Source: Candidatus Sulfotelmatobacter sp.
Lineage (GTDB): Bacteria; Acidobacteriota; Terriglobia; Terriglobales; Acidobacteriaceae
NCBI GenBank assembly: GCA_030041475.1
Contig: JASHNU010000019.1
Coordinates: 1-64,000, forward strand
DNA length: 64,000 nucleotides
Direction: 5' to 3'
Numbering within the stretch: the stretch's first letter is position 1; every line of letters begins with the position of its first letter. The translations under genes were made by a program, and so were the position numbers. The notes beneath the pieces are model-generated. The model ran no database searches, was not told the origin of the DNA, and saw only the letters and a list, made by a program, of their open reading frames with translations. Shown here piece by piece: positions 8,090 through 17,452 of this stretch.

Positions 8090-10078
8090 ATGCGGATTAT
8101 TCAAGTCCTGTTTGCTATGGTCACGCTGACGAGCACTCTTATTTCTGAAGCTTTGGCCCAGACTCTGATTCCGCCCCAAGCCGTCACCGATCCTACAAAG
8201 ATTTCTTCCAAGCCCAACGCGCAGGTCGAGCCGCGCGGCATGACTATCGAGAAGCTGTATATGACGCGGCAGATTGACAGTCCGACCTGGTCGCCCGACG
8301 GCGCCAGTGTGGCGTTCGTCTCCAACATGAGCGGCCGCGACAATTTGTGGCACGTTCCTTCCGAAGGCGGATGGCCGGAACAGCTCACGGTCAGCGACCA
8401 GCGCCAGACCGCGCCCGCGTGGTCGCCCGATGGCAAATGGATCGCGTATCAGTCGGACTACGACGGCGACGAGCTGTGGGACATTTTCCTCGTCTCGCCC
8501 AAGACCGGCCGGGTCGTGAACCTCACGCAGACGCGCGAAATCGCTGAAATCAATCCAACATGGTCACCCGACAGCCGATATCTTGCCTACGAGGTCAAGC
8601 CGAAAACATCTGCGTCCTACGAGATCGACATCTACGACATGATCATGCGCGAGGTGAAGCACATCACCACCGGCACGCCGCAGGACGAATTAAACTTCGG
8701 GCTGATCTGGTCGAAGGACGGCAAATTCATCGTTTATACGCAGGAGCAGGCGAAGGGCACGAACTCGAACATTTTCATCGCCGATGTCACAACCGGTCAG
8801 AGCACGCTGCTCACGCCGCACGAAGGCGAGCAGCACTTCTCCGCCGACGATCTCTCGCCAGATGGCAGGCAGGTTCTCATTACTTCGAACGCCGCCAACG
8901 GATACGAAAACATCGGCCGGCTCGAGGTTGCGACGAAGAAAATCACGTGGCTCACTAAAGATAAATGGGAAATTCACGGCGGCGAGTTTTCCCCCGACGG
9001 CAAGCAGATCACATTCACCGCCAATGTCGACGGCAACGAAGACATTTACATGAACGATCTCGCAACCGGCAAACCAACCGCTTTGCCGATCGCTAAAGGC
9101 CTAAACGAGCCTGCCGGCGCGCGCTCCGCGTTCACTAAAGACGGCCAACGCCTCCTTTACTATCACAGCGGCCCGACCGCTCCTGGCGATCTCTGGGTCT
9201 ATCACCTCGCCACGGGCAAGTCGCAGCAGATCACGCATTCGCTGGTGGCCGGCTTGCGTTCGGAAGACTTGGTCGAGCCGTATCTGGTGCACTATCCCAG
9301 CCGCGATGGTAAATGGACGATCTCGGCGTTTCTGTACGTGCCTTACAACATGGCGCGCAACGGTCAGAACGCGGCCATTGTGTATATACACGCCGGCCCG
9401 ACCTCGCAGACCATGAATTCTTTCAACCGCTTCATTCAGTACGCCGCCAACCAGGGATACATGGTGCTCGCGCCCAACTATCGCGGCTCAACCGGTTACG
9501 GCAAGGAGTTTGAGCAGGCCAATCTGTTCGACATGGGCGGCGGAGATTTGCAGGATGTGCTCGCCGGGGTCGACTTCATGAAGCAGACCGGGTACCTCGA
9601 TCCGAAAAAGATCGCCGTGATGGGCCAAAGCTACGGCGGCTACCTCAGCATGATGGCCGTAGCCAAGGCGCCCGACATCTGGGCCGCGGGCGTGCCCATC
9701 GTTCCGTTCGTGAACTGGTTCACGGCCTTCGAAAACGAAGACCCGGTACTGCAGCAATCGGATATCGCGACGATGGGCGATCATGCCAAAAACAGGGCGT
9801 TGTACGAAGATCGGTCACCTATCAACTTCGTTGATCAGATCAAAGCTCCGCTGCTGTTGCTAGCGGGAGGTCACGACCCGCAGTGCCCGAAATCAGAAAC
9901 GCAGCAGGCGGTGGATGCAATCAAAAAGCGCGGCGGGACGGTCGACTACAAGATTTACGAAAACGAAGGCCACGGTTTCGCACGGGTGGAGAATCAGATC
10001 GACGCCTACAAGCGGGTCGCGGATTTTCTGCTCGCCCACGTCGTGCCGGCTGATTGCAGTTGCTCGGTGACGGAGTAG
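8090..10078 (+). CDS. Secreted S9 family prolyl oligopeptidase-type peptidase
   Basis: 662 residues. A signal peptide (MRIIQVLFAMVTLTSTLIS..ALAQ) is followed by a TolB/DPP-IV-like beta propeller (about residues 50-400) with repeated WSPDG and FSPDGKQI blades. The alpha/beta-hydrolase domain has Ser514 in GQSYGGY, Asp596 in GGHDPQCP and His628 in EGHGFA. Such enzymes cleave short peptides, often after proline or acyl-blocked residues, in the periplasm or outside the cell; exact specificity is not predictable. It ends 5 bases before the opposing hemD stop. Confidence 0.93.
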   Translation: MRIIQVLFAMVTLTSTLISEALAQTLIPPQAVTDPTKISSKPNAQVEPRGMTIEKLYMTRQIDSPTWSPDGASVAFVSNMSGRDNLWHVPSEGGWPEQLTVSDQRQTAPAWSPDGKWIAYQSDYDGDELWDIFLVSPKTGRVVNLTQTREIAEINPTWSPDSRYLAYEVKPKTSASYEIDIYDMIMREVKHITTGTPQDELNFGLIWSKDGKFIVYTQEQAKGTNSNIFIADVTTGQSTLLTPHEGEQHFSADDLSPDGRQVLITSNAANGYENIGRLEVATKKITWLTKDKWEIHGGEFSPDGKQITFTANVDGNEDIYMNDLATGKPTALPIAKGLNEPAGARSAFTKDGQRLLYYHSGPTAPGDLWVYHLATGKSQQITHSLVAGLRSEDLVEPYLVHYPSRDGKWTISAFLYVPYNMARNGQNAAIVYIHAGPTSQTMNSFNRFIQYAANQGYMVLAPNYRGSTGYGKEFEQANLFDMGGGDLQDVLAGVDFMKQTGYLDPKKIAVMGQSYGGYLSMMAVAKAPDIWAAGVPIVPFVNWFTAFENEDPVLQQSDIATMGDHAKNRALYEDRSPINFVDQIKAPLLLLAGGHDPQCPKSETQQAVDAIKKRGGTVDYKIYENEGHGFARVENQIDAYKRVADFLLAHVVPADCSCSVTE

Positions 10079-10082
10079 GCGA

Positions 10083-10892
10083 TCACTCAGGTCGCCCTGC
10101 GAACGATTTCGCAATCGCCGCAACCAGCCCGGGAATGGTGAACTTTTTAGCGGCGATATCAACCTGCAGGCCGAGTTCGCGCAGGGTGGAGGAAGTTACG
10201 GGGCCAATCGAAGCGGTCTGGATGCCGCGAAGTCGCCTGCGTGATTGTCGCCCGATGAGTTCCACGAAATTTTTCACGGTCGAAGAACTGGTAAAGGTCA
10301 CGACGTGGGGCCGCCGCTTCGGATTTTTCAACACTGTCTTTAACTTTGCCTGCGAACTTGTTGGAACGACTGTTTCGTAAGCTTCGACCACCTCGACAGC
10401 TGCGCCGGCCTTGCGCAGTTCACGCGGAATCACGTCGCGCGCCACTTTCGCACGCACCAGCAGCACGTGCTTCCCTTTCACCTTCTTCCTCAAGTTGCGA
10501 ACTACCGATTCGGCAACGTATTCTTTCGGAACCACGTCTACCTTCGCGTCGCGCTGCTCGATCGCCTTTTTCGTGGCCGGGCCGATAGCCGCAATGCGCA
10601 GGTGATCGAGCGCCCGATCGGCGATCCGCAAATTCGCCATCCGATCCCACATGGCCTCTACACCGTTCGCACTCGTCAGAATCAGCCAGTCGTAACTTGC
10701 TAGATTTTTCAGAACGGAATCCAGTGCGCGAAAGGACCGCGGCTTGCGAATTTCAATGAAGGGAATCTCCAGCACGCTCGCGCCCAGTTTGCGCAACTCC
10801 GCCGAGATCGCGCCCGCCTGATGCCGCGGCCGTCCCACCAGCACGCGCACGCCGACGAGCGGTTTCTTCGACGATACCTCCCTGTTGCTCAT
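10083..10892 (-). CDS. hemD: Uroporphyrinogen-III synthase
   Basis: Closes and rearranges hydroxymethylbilane to uroporphyrinogen III. The 269 residues show the two-domain pattern: RVLVGRPRHQAGAISAELR at the N-terminus, the conserved YDWLILTSANGVEAM, ..RIAAIGPATKKAIE, and VTFTSSSTVKNFVEL with TASIGPVTSSTLRELG in the C-terminal half. Primary sequence is poorly conserved in this family, but these signatures fit. It is the last of the minus-strand hem genes and is cut off from hemC by three unrelated genes. A hairpin element precedes it. Confidence 0.92.
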   Translation of the reverse strand: MSNREVSSKKPLVGVRVLVGRPRHQAGAISAELRKLGASVLEIPFIEIRKPRSFRALDSVLKNLASYDWLILTSANGVEAMWDRMANLRIADRALDHLRIAAIGPATKKAIEQRDAKVDVVPKEYVAESVVRNLRKKVKGKHVLLVRAKVARDVIPRELRKAGAAVEVVEAYETVVPTSSQAKLKTVLKNPKRRPHVVTFTSSSTVKNFVELIGRQSRRRLRGIQTASIGPVTSSTLRELGLQVDIAAKKFTIPGLVAAIAKSFAGRPE

Positions 10893-10907
10893 GCCCGTTT
10901 ACCGGTT

Positions 10908-10944
10908 GCCCCACCCTTGTCGCGTTCTTTGCGACAGGGTGGGC
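10908..10944. repeat. Hairpin element between the paiB-like gene and hemD
   Basis: GCCCCACCCTTGTCGC, loop GTTCTTT, GCGACAGGGTGGGC: a nearly perfect stem of about 14 pairs with one or two bulged bases. The architecture (C/G-rich arm ending near GTCGC or CTCGC, pyrimidine-rich seven-base loop) recurs at 54326-54356. It could attenuate transcription into hemD. Confidence 0.5.
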
Positions 10945-10954
10945 ATTCCACACC

Positions 10955-11581
10955 TCACTTCTTCGCGCCCAAGCCCTGCTCCCGCATCAGCCGTGCAATG
11001 CCAGACGCTGCGGTGTCCTGAGAAGTGCCGAGCGATTCGATTACATGCTCCTGTTCTTCCCTCATGCGATTTTGGCTGAGCTTGAACTTGCCTTCGATCT
11101 TTGTCACCGCTATCTCGAATCCTACAATGTGATTCAGCATGCGCTCGCGGTATGTCTGACTCAATCCGGCCCACTGCTCCACATACGCCGGCTCGAACAA
11201 AGGAATCAGTTCATGCAGAACGCCCAGTAATTCGTCGGGCGACGAAAACACGCGCGCCGTGCCGTATGTATGCACCGCGGCGTAATTCCATGTCGGCACA
11301 TTCTCGCGCGTCAGGTAATTGGCAGGCGAAATGTAAGCATGGGGTCCGTGAAAAATCACCAAGCACTCGGGCCGCTGCTCTAGATAATGCCAATGCGGAT
11401 TGGCCTTGGCCACATGCCCGCGCAGAATCAAGCTGTCGTCAACCTCGCGGATGACCAGCGGAACATGCGTCGCAAAAGGCTCCTCTGTCGTTGACGAAAT
11501 CAGAATCGCGAACGGGTTCGCGCGCATGAATGCGATCGCTGTGGCCTGTTCGCGAATCCGAAAATGTTCCGGAATAAACAA
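10955..11581 (-). CDS. PaiB-like FMN-binding protein
   Basis: 208 residues related to Bacillus PaiB and flavin-binding split-barrel proteins: FIPEHFR at the start, HVPLVIREVDDSLILRGHVA and NPHWHYLE for the barrel, then FHGPHAYISPANY and PTWNYAAVHTYGTARV, the strongest family signature. In Bacillus the protein acts as a negative regulator of sporulation and protease genes; here it may simply bind FMN or heme, which would suit its place among tetrapyrrole genes. The start is TTG 11581, six bases after TAAGGAGG, which outweighs a longer reading from 11620 inside upstream sequence. Confidence 0.88.
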   Translation of the reverse strand: MFIPEHFRIREQATAIAFMRANPFAILISSTTEEPFATHVPLVIREVDDSLILRGHVAKANPHWHYLEQRPECLVIFHGPHAYISPANYLTRENVPTWNYAAVHTYGTARVFSSPDELLGVLHELIPLFEPAYVEQWAGLSQTYRERMLNHIVGFEIAVTKIEGKFKLSQNRMREEQEHVIESLGTSQDTAASGIARLMREQGLGAKK

Positions 11582-11668
11582 TGGCTTCCTCCTTACCGGA
11601 CTGAATGCCCTGGACCACAACGGCGCAGCCTTTCACAGAGGCCACTGTGCCCTCGCCGCCTCCTGTGG

Positions 11669-12157
11669 TTATTGCGTTAGGTCTTTTCTGCGAATATGCA
11701 ACACCTTCTCCACTTCCGCAATCACCGTGCCCTGCTCATCTTTCACTTCCACAGTGAACACCGGATCGTACTTCGGCAGCCTCTTCAGCTTTGCACGAAT
11801 ATCGTCGATCTGCGCCTCCGTCAGGCGAAATTCCGCCCGCACCTTCCCGCGTCCCGGCTTGCGGTAGCGGATGGTCGCCGCCTTGTCCCACACGATGTAG
11901 TCGCGGCCCAGATTCCCCATCAGCATGAGCATATAGAAAGCGTCGGTCATGGCAAAGAGCGATCCGCCGAAGTGCGTGCCCACATAGTTGGCGTTCCACC
12001 AGCGCAGCTTCATCTCGACGTCAATGGATTTCATGTCGGACGCGATGTGGGTGACGTGAATACCCGCACCTAGGAATGGAGGCCAGAGGTTCACGCGCCG
12101 GCGCAGGGCATACGCCTGAGAGCCGCCAAGAAGCTTGAGAAGGATGTTGCGGGTCAC
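11669..12157 (-). CDS. DUF4442 hotdog-fold protein (thioesterase-like)
   Basis: 162 residues of the DUF4442 group of hotdog proteins, relatives of acyl-CoA thioesterases. Characteristic parts are NLWPPFLGAGIHVTHI, the MKLRWWNANYVGTHFGGSL central helix with its His/Gly pair, and DKAATIRYRKPG. The substrate is unknown; members of this group often lie among housekeeping genes. GTG 12157 is the start giving the complete fold. It follows the AAA ATPase gene by 31 bases on the same strand, so co-transcription is likely. Confidence 0.82.
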   Translation of the reverse strand: MTRNILLKLLGGSQAYALRRRVNLWPPFLGAGIHVTHIASDMKSIDVEMKLRWWNANYVGTHFGGSLFAMTDAFYMLMLMGNLGRDYIVWDKAATIRYRKPGRGKVRAEFRLTEAQIDDIRAKLKRLPKYDPVFTVEVKDEQGTVIAEVEKVLHIRRKDLTQ

Positions 12158-12188
12158 GTAATGAGAATAGCCGCATTCAGGGAAGCGA

Positions 12189-13547
12189 TCAGTGCACAGT
12201 CTCGCGACTGATATTCGCGCCGCCGAGCAGTTTCACATTTAGCGAGCCGCCTCCCAGGAGAATCTCTTCCAAAGCGGCATCCAGTTGCGGCGGTTGCAAT
12301 TGCCCATCTGCTCCACTCTGCAGGTGAAACTGCGCTGCCCGCCGCATGAGTTCCTTGATGAATGCAGCGCTCGCTCCTTTTGTTTTACTGACCGTCAGCT
12401 CGACAACATCCGGGTCGAGCTTCAACCCACATGCATAAAGGCGTATCAGTTGACGCCTCCCATCCTCATCCGGTAAGGGGAACTCGATCGCCTGATCCAC
12501 GCGCCCCGGTCTGGATGCCAAAGCCGATTCCAGTTGATCGGGGCGGTTGGTGGTGAGGACGAAAAGGACAGCGGCATCCTCGCGTAGCCCGTCCATCTCA
12601 TTGAGCAGCTTATTGAGCAGACTTTCTTCACACGCGCTGCGCATCTCGTCGCGCGCCCGGGCAATCAGGTCTACGTCTTCAACCACAACCATCGCCGGCT
12701 GCAGAAAACGGGCAAGTTGAAAGTAATGGTCGAGGAACGCCACCTGCTCAGCGGTGATGAGCAGCGTTGTGTGGTCGGGAAGTCGGCCTGCGAGGTAGTG
12801 AATCGTGTGAGTCTTTCCAGTACCCGGCGGGCCGTAAAACAAAAGCCCCTTCTTGATCGGCATGCCAAGCTTCTTGAGCTGTTCACGCTGGCGGATAAAC
12901 TCACCGACATTGCGGTCGAGTAAGTCGAGAGTTTTTCGCGGGAGAATGACTTCCTCACGTCGCACGCCGCGCAGCTTGTGCACGCGGAGGTCTCCACCAC
13001 CTCCGGAATATCTATCGGTGGTTTCCAGCGAAATGACTTTTCCCCGATAGGAAGCGGTGGTTTTTACCAGCGATTCGATCTGGTCCAAGAGCCCACGGGA
13101 TAAAGCGAGGCCATGTTCGCCCGGCGGAACGGCAATCTCGATGTGGGTACCTTGCCGCTGTGTAAAGCGGACAGCCTGACTCATCAAGATCGCGTACGGG
13201 AGTTTTCGATCCTCCGCCAACCAGAGCCCGTGGCGCAGAACGCGAGCGGGGATGGCCTCACCGATGTCAATTTCTTCGTGCTGCAAGGGGCCGATCACAA
13301 CCGGATAGTGCTGATTGCCCATCAGGTGGGCGATCGTCATCGTTTCGTGCTGGTATTGCGTGTGCACGCCGAGAAGCCGATGCGCTCGCTCGCTGAACAG
13401 CTTGTCGAGCGCCAGCTGGATATCGACTCTGGCGGCGATAGGGAAGGTGCGGCTGGCAGTCACCAAGTCCTGGAGAGCGACCCTGCCAAAGTGGCGCCTC
13501 AGAGGCTGCTCGGCCACAGGAAGCGTTGGGCTCTTTACTTTCTTCAT
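12189..13547 (-). CDS. AAA+ ATPase
   Basis: 452 residues. The N-terminal part (1-190) lacks a recognisable family; the AAA module follows. Walker A GPPGTGKT is at 239-246, Walker B MVVVEDVD near 286-293, sensor-1 VLTTNRP, and the arginine region SRPGR. The arrangement resembles BCS1/CDC48-type AAA proteins with a substrate-binding N-domain and a C-terminal helical lid (KTKGASAAFIKELMRRA). The client is unknown. Its place between hemC and the DUF4442 gene is unusual, but strand and spacing (66 bases after the hemC stop) allow co-transcription. Confidence 0.88.
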   Translation of the reverse strand: MKKVKSPTLPVAEQPLRRHFGRVALQDLVTASRTFPIAARVDIQLALDKLFSERAHRLLGVHTQYQHETMTIAHLMGNQHYPVVIGPLQHEEIDIGEAIPARVLRHGLWLAEDRKLPYAILMSQAVRFTQRQGTHIEIAVPPGEHGLALSRGLLDQIESLVKTTASYRGKVISLETTDRYSGGGGDLRVHKLRGVRREEVILPRKTLDLLDRNVGEFIRQREQLKKLGMPIKKGLLFYGPPGTGKTHTIHYLAGRLPDHTTLLITAEQVAFLDHYFQLARFLQPAMVVVEDVDLIARARDEMRSACEESLLNKLLNEMDGLREDAAVLFVLTTNRPDQLESALASRPGRVDQAIEFPLPDEDGRRQLIRLYACGLKLDPDVVELTVSKTKGASAAFIKELMRRAAQFHLQSGADGQLQPPQLDAALEEILLGGGSLNVKLLGGANISRETVH

Positions 13548-13613
13548 GACAAAGTTCTTTCCAACTCTTTGGGAATCGTCGTGGGAAGTGAATCAATTCT
13601 AGCAGTTAACCGG

Positions 13614-14567
13614 CTATGGTTGCGGCGGGACGGCCAGGCCGCGTCCGTACACGGCTTCAAGGATGGCATGGCCGCCGCGGCTGAGAAGACTCGCGCCCGC
13701 GTCGTTGCCCAGCTTTTCAGCGTCTTCCACCGCGCCATCGCGCGAGTCGCGCAGAAGTTTCGTTCCGTCAGGATCGGCGACGATGGAATCGAGATGCAGC
13801 TTGCCGTTGCGGGCATCTTTCCGAACTTCAGCAAACGCTCCGATCGGGACCTGGCAGCCGCCGCCGAGCGAGTTCAGCAGCGCGCGCTCGCAGGTGGTAG
13901 CCGCACGGGCCACCGTATCGTTGAGAAATGACAATAGCTCTCGCGTCTTCGCATCGCCTTCGCGAATCTCGATCCCCAGCGCCCCTTGCCCGGCCGCAGG
14001 ACACATGACTTCCGCAGGAATGATCTGTTTGATCAGCTCGGTCTTGCCAAGGCGCTTCAATCCTGCCGAAGCAAGGATGATGGCCTCGTACTCTCCTTGC
14101 TCCAGTTTGCGCAGGCGCGTATCGACATTGCCACGCAGGGGATGAATCTCAAGGTCAAGTCGAATCGCCTTCAACTGTGCCTGCCGCCGCAGGCTGGAAG
14201 TTCCCACGCGCGCGCCTTTCGGCAGATCGTCGATCTTCGCGTACTTCCGCGAGCAGAAAGCATCGCGCGGGTCTTGCCGTTCGGTGATCGCAGCGATTTC
14301 GAATCCTGGGGGAAGTTCGGTGGGCAAATCTTTCAGCGAGTGCACTGCGAGATCGACTTTGCCCGCGGCAAGGGCCTCTTCGATCTCCTTCGTAAACATG
14401 CCCTTGGTGCCGACTTTGGCAAGAGCGACGTCGGTAATTTTGTCGCCGGTGGTATGAATGATTTCGATCTCGACTTGATGGCCGCGCCCGCGCAGCAGCG
14501 CCGAGATATGGTTGGCCTGCCAGAGGGCAAGCTGCGAACCGCGCGAGCCGATCCGAAGATGGGGCAT
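13614..14567 (-). CDS. hemC: Hydroxymethylbilane synthase (porphobilinogen deaminase)
   Basis: Polymerises four porphobilinogens into hydroxymethylbilane on a dipyrromethane cofactor. All expected features are present in 317 residues: [13 protein letters not shown] at the N-terminus, [11 protein letters not shown] with catalytic Asp80, [11 protein letters not shown] and the RGNVDTRL anion-binding arginines, and cofactor-bearing Cys238 in [12 protein letters not shown] 14567 shares one base with the hemA TGA (TGATG), so the two are translationally coupled. Confidence 0.97.
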   Translation of the reverse strand: MPHLRIGSRGSQLALWQANHISALLRGRGHQVEIEIIHTTGDKITDVALAKVGTKGMFTKEIEEALAAGKVDLAVHSLKDLPTELPPGFEIAAITERQDPRDAFCSRKYAKIDDLPKGARVGTSSLRRQAQLKAIRLDLEIHPLRGNVDTRLRKLEQGEYEAIILASAGLKRLGKTELIKQIIPAEVMCPAAGQGALGIEIREGDAKTRELLSFLNDTVARAATTCERALLNSLGGGCQVPIGAFAEVRKDARNGKLHLDSIVADPDGTKLLRDSRDGAVEDAEKLGNDAGASLLSRGGHAILEAVYGRGLAVPPQP

Positions 14568-15883
14568 CAGTGCCGTATCCCCACTTCATCTTTCTTCGCG
14601 GCGGCCTCCGCCGCTCCATCCTTTGCCTTCACCTGCAGATTGAACAGCCGCCGCACCACATCCACAACCGTGGTCGCCTCTGACTCTTTCGCCGCGGTCT
14701 TTAGAGTCGTGATCGGCGTGTGCATCACCTTGTTGATGATGCCGCGCGTCAAGGCCTCGACCGCTATTTCCTGCTCCGGCGTCAGCTGGCCCATGCGGCC
14801 ACGCACGCGATCGATTTCCGCCTGGCGGATGGTCTCCAGATGATCCTGCAACGACACGATGGTCGGAACTACATCGAGCGTATGTGCGCGCGCTTCAAAC
14901 TTCTCCACTTCGCTCGCGATGATCTGTTCGGCGCGCTCAGCTTCCTTGCGCCGATCGGCGACATGGCTTGTGACTGCCTGCTGCAGGTCGTCAATGTCAT
15001 ACGCGAAGATGCCGTCGAGCTTGGCCATGTCCGGCGAAACATCGCGCGGCACCGCGATGTCGATGAAGAACATCGGCCGGTTCTTGCGGCGGGCGAGGAA
15101 CTGCTCACCATGCTCGCGGCGGAAGATCGCGTGGGGCGCGCCCGTCGACGTGATGACGATATCGGCGCGGTCGCAGGTCGAATACAGGTCTTCAAACTTG
15201 ATGGCCTGCCCGTTGAATTTCTGCGCCAGGCCGATGGCCCGCTCGTACGTTCGATTCGCAACGAAGATCGAAGCGCAGCCGTGCGCCATCAGGTGGCGAG
15301 CGGCCAGTTCGCTCATCTTGCCCGCACCCACAATGAAGACGTTCTTGCCCTGCAGGGTGCCGAAAATCTTCTTGGCCAGTTCCACGGCGACCGACGCGAT
15401 CGACACCGAAGACGATCCCACTGCGGTCTCAGTCCGGACGCGCTTGGCTACGGCGAACGCACGGCTGAAGAGCTGGTCCAGTTGCCCGCGCACGGCACCG
15501 ACGGCGCGCGCGGTTGCGTAAGCTTCCTTGACCTGCCCCAGAATCTGCGCCTCGCCCACCACCATGGAATCCAGGCTCGCCGCCACGCGGAAGATGTGCC
15601 GCACCGCATCCTTTTCGCGGAATTCGTACAAGTGCGCGTCAAGCTCTTGCGGCGTCAGATGAAAATGATCGTGCAGAAATCCACGCAGATCGGCTGATCC
15701 ATTCACCGTATGCGTGACCACCTCCACGCGGTTGCAGGTCGAAATCACCATGCCCTCTTCGATTCCCGGATACGCCGTCAGTTCGCGGCAGGTATCGGGC
15801 AGGCGCGACTCCGGAATCGCGAGCTTCTCGCGAATCTGCAGCGGCGCGCTCTTGTGATTCAGTCCGATGAGCTGATATCTCAT
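14567..15883 (-). CDS. hemA: Glutamyl-tRNA reductase
   Basis: Reduces glutamyl-tRNA(Glu) to glutamate-1-semialdehyde, committing C5-pathway tetrapyrrole synthesis. Catalytic Cys50 lies in ISTCNRVE; the NADPH domain has [14 protein letters not shown]; the C-terminal dimerisation helix follows. The product is 438 residues from ATG 15883. The start is fixed by homology ([14 protein letters not shown]) and by the ATGA overlap with the upstream ccsA/hemX-like gene. An open frame continues upstream to 16462, but that is the overlapping gene read out of frame. Confidence 0.97.
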   Translation of the reverse strand: MRYQLIGLNHKSAPLQIREKLAIPESRLPDTCRELTAYPGIEEGMVISTCNRVEVVTHTVNGSADLRGFLHDHFHLTPQELDAHLYEFREKDAVRHIFRVAASLDSMVVGEAQILGQVKEAYATARAVGAVRGQLDQLFSRAFAVAKRVRTETAVGSSSVSIASVAVELAKKIFGTLQGKNVFIVGAGKMSELAARHLMAHGCASIFVANRTYERAIGLAQKFNGQAIKFEDLYSTCDRADIVITSTGAPHAIFRREHGEQFLARRKNRPMFFIDIAVPRDVSPDMAKLDGIFAYDIDDLQQAVTSHVADRRKEAERAEQIIASEVEKFEARAHTLDVVPTIVSLQDHLETIRQAEIDRVRGRMGQLTPEQEIAVEALTRGIINKVMHTPITTLKTAAKESEATTVVDVVRRLFNLQVKAKDGAAEAAAKKDEVGIRH

Positions 15884-16689
15884 GAAACGAACCTGTGAAT
15901 CGTCGAGAAGTAATTCGCTGCCCACGCGGCCAGCGCAGCCACGAACGCGAAGCTGGCCAGGATCGCAGCCCGGCGCCCCCGCCATCCCGAATTCCACCGC
16001 GTGAAAACCATGACCATGTACACGGCCCACATCAGCACCGACAGCAAAATCTTCGGATCCAGAAAATCCACGCGCCCGTAAGTTGTCAGCGCAACCACCG
16101 AGCCCGTCAGCAGGCCCAGCGTCATAAATGGGAAGCCCAGCAGCAGCGAGCGGTAGCCAATCTGGTCGATAACTTCGAGCGCCGGCAAAAATGAGATCAA
16201 GCTGGTCGGCTTCTTCGACTTCAGGCGGCGCTCCTGTAGCAAATACAACAGGCTCGCCCCGAAACTGAGCACCAGCGCGGCATATCCGGTGAAGATCAGA
16301 ATGATGTGCGCGATCAGCCATCCTCGGCGCTGTACGAACGCCGTTAGCAGCACAGGCTGCTGGTCGACCGCAGCGACGAAAGTGAGAAAAAACACAACCG
16401 GAAACACGACCACACCGGGGGAAGTCGTCTGGTAGATCGCATAGATGATCATGAAGAAGCACATGGAGATGAACGCCAGCAGCGACTCGCCGTTGTGCAC
16501 CGAGGCCCAGACGAACTGTCCGGAAACGAAGACTTCCACCAGCGACACGAAGTGAAACACCATGCCCAGGCTGGCCGCATGCAGGGCGATGCGGGCGAAC
16601 AGGTCACTGGTGCGGCTCAGGGCCACAAAGGCATAAATCAGCCCGATAAAGTAGCAACCCAGTGCGAAGCGCAGCCAGAGCAGTGACAT
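15880..16689 (-). CDS. CcsA/HemX-like cytochrome assembly membrane protein
   Basis: 269 residues with about eight transmembrane segments and the family segment WASVHNGESLLAFISM. HemX-type proteins stabilise or regulate HemA; CcsA-type proteins handle heme for cytochrome c. The tryptophan-rich WWD motif of true heme handlers is not visible, so HemX-like is the better guess. It overlaps hemA by ATGA and heads the cluster; the gap upstream to 16865 holds the presumed promoter, but I could not identify it. Confidence 0.87.
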   Translation of the reverse strand: MSLLWLRFALGCYFIGLIYAFVALSRTSDLFARIALHAASLGMVFHFVSLVEVFVSGQFVWASVHNGESLLAFISMCFFMIIYAIYQTTSPGVVVFPVVFFLTFVAAVDQQPVLLTAFVQRRGWLIAHIILIFTGYAALVLSFGASLLYLLQERRLKSKKPTSLISFLPALEVIDQIGYRSLLLGFPFMTLGLLTGSVVALTTYGRVDFLDPKILLSVLMWAVYMVMVFTRWNSGWRGRRAAILASFAFVAALAAWAANYFSTIHRFVS

Positions 16690-16864
16690 TGATGGCCTTC
16701 TTGTGTTTACCCGCTCAACCCAAACTTAACCCACAACGTCCGGATTTCCTTGAGTTTACCCCAACTCGCAGAACCGGAACTAAAGCTTCCAGCACGCTGC
16801 CATTATTATTTCTGCCTCCCAGGACAACGCAAAGAAATACCATCACTTAGGGGTGTGATTAGAA

Positions 16865-17435
16865 TCACATGCCGGGATAAGTCCTTGTTCCGAAACTCGC
16901 TTCTGCGTTTTCCAGGGCGGTACGAATGGTCTGAACGGCCTGCTCTGCCGTGTCCGCAGCAGTATCAATCACAAGGTGATCGCGATCCCACGGGTGATAC
17001 TCACGCTCTGCCACCTCGCCCCACGTTGGCAAGCGCAAGCCAGGCATGTCGCCAGTCCGCGTCTCTACGCGCCGTCGGTGCTCGTTTGCGTCAGAGCATC
17101 TGACCTCTACTTCCACGGCGAGAGCTTGCGCCCTCTTTGCCACTTCCACCCAGGCATTCCGCGTAATAGCCAGAGGATTAACCGAGTCGGCCACCACAGT
17201 CCGGCCCAAGCGGAGGTTCTCTTCGGCAACGGGCATAAGCCGCGCGATATCCAGCATCGTCGAGCGGGCCTGGGACTTTTCCCGAGTCACGCAATGCCTG
17301 TTCGATGGTATCGACGCGGAGATAAACTGCATCAATCTGCTGGGCCAGGCTGCGGGCAATGGCGGTTTTGCCTACGCCGGGAAGTCCGCTGAATATGACC
17401 AGGACGGGCCGCTGCCGATCTCGTGGTTTCGACAT
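16865..17435 (-). pseudogene. P-loop kinase-like ATPase gene with a single-base frameshift
   Basis: Two overlapping frames together encode one about 190-residue protein: the upstream frame gives VLVIFSGLPGVGKTAIARSL (Walker A) to GYRAAYA, and the downstream frame resumes at VAEENLRLGRTVVADSV and runs to the stop at 16865. Removing one C from the minus-strand CCC at 17231-17233 joins them perfectly. Relatives are small AAA/zeta-toxin-like or chloramphenicol-phosphotransferase-like kinases. Either a recent inactivating insertion or a sequencing/assembly error in a three-base run. ATG 17435 is the likely start. A TGATTAGAATCA dyad overlaps the stop region. Confidence 0.75.
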
Positions 17436-17452
17436 TCCGTGACTCAGGGCAC

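Noticed and set aside
15884-16462. Upstream continuation of the hemA frame
   Set aside because: This part is the ccsA/hemX-like gene read in another frame; homology to glutamyl-tRNA reductase starts only at ATG 15883.
16855-16868. Palindrome GTGATTAGAATCAC as a terminator
   Set aside because: Only six-base A/T-rich arms and no T-run; it overlaps the stop of the frameshifted kinase gene. It might be an operator, but nothing supports that.
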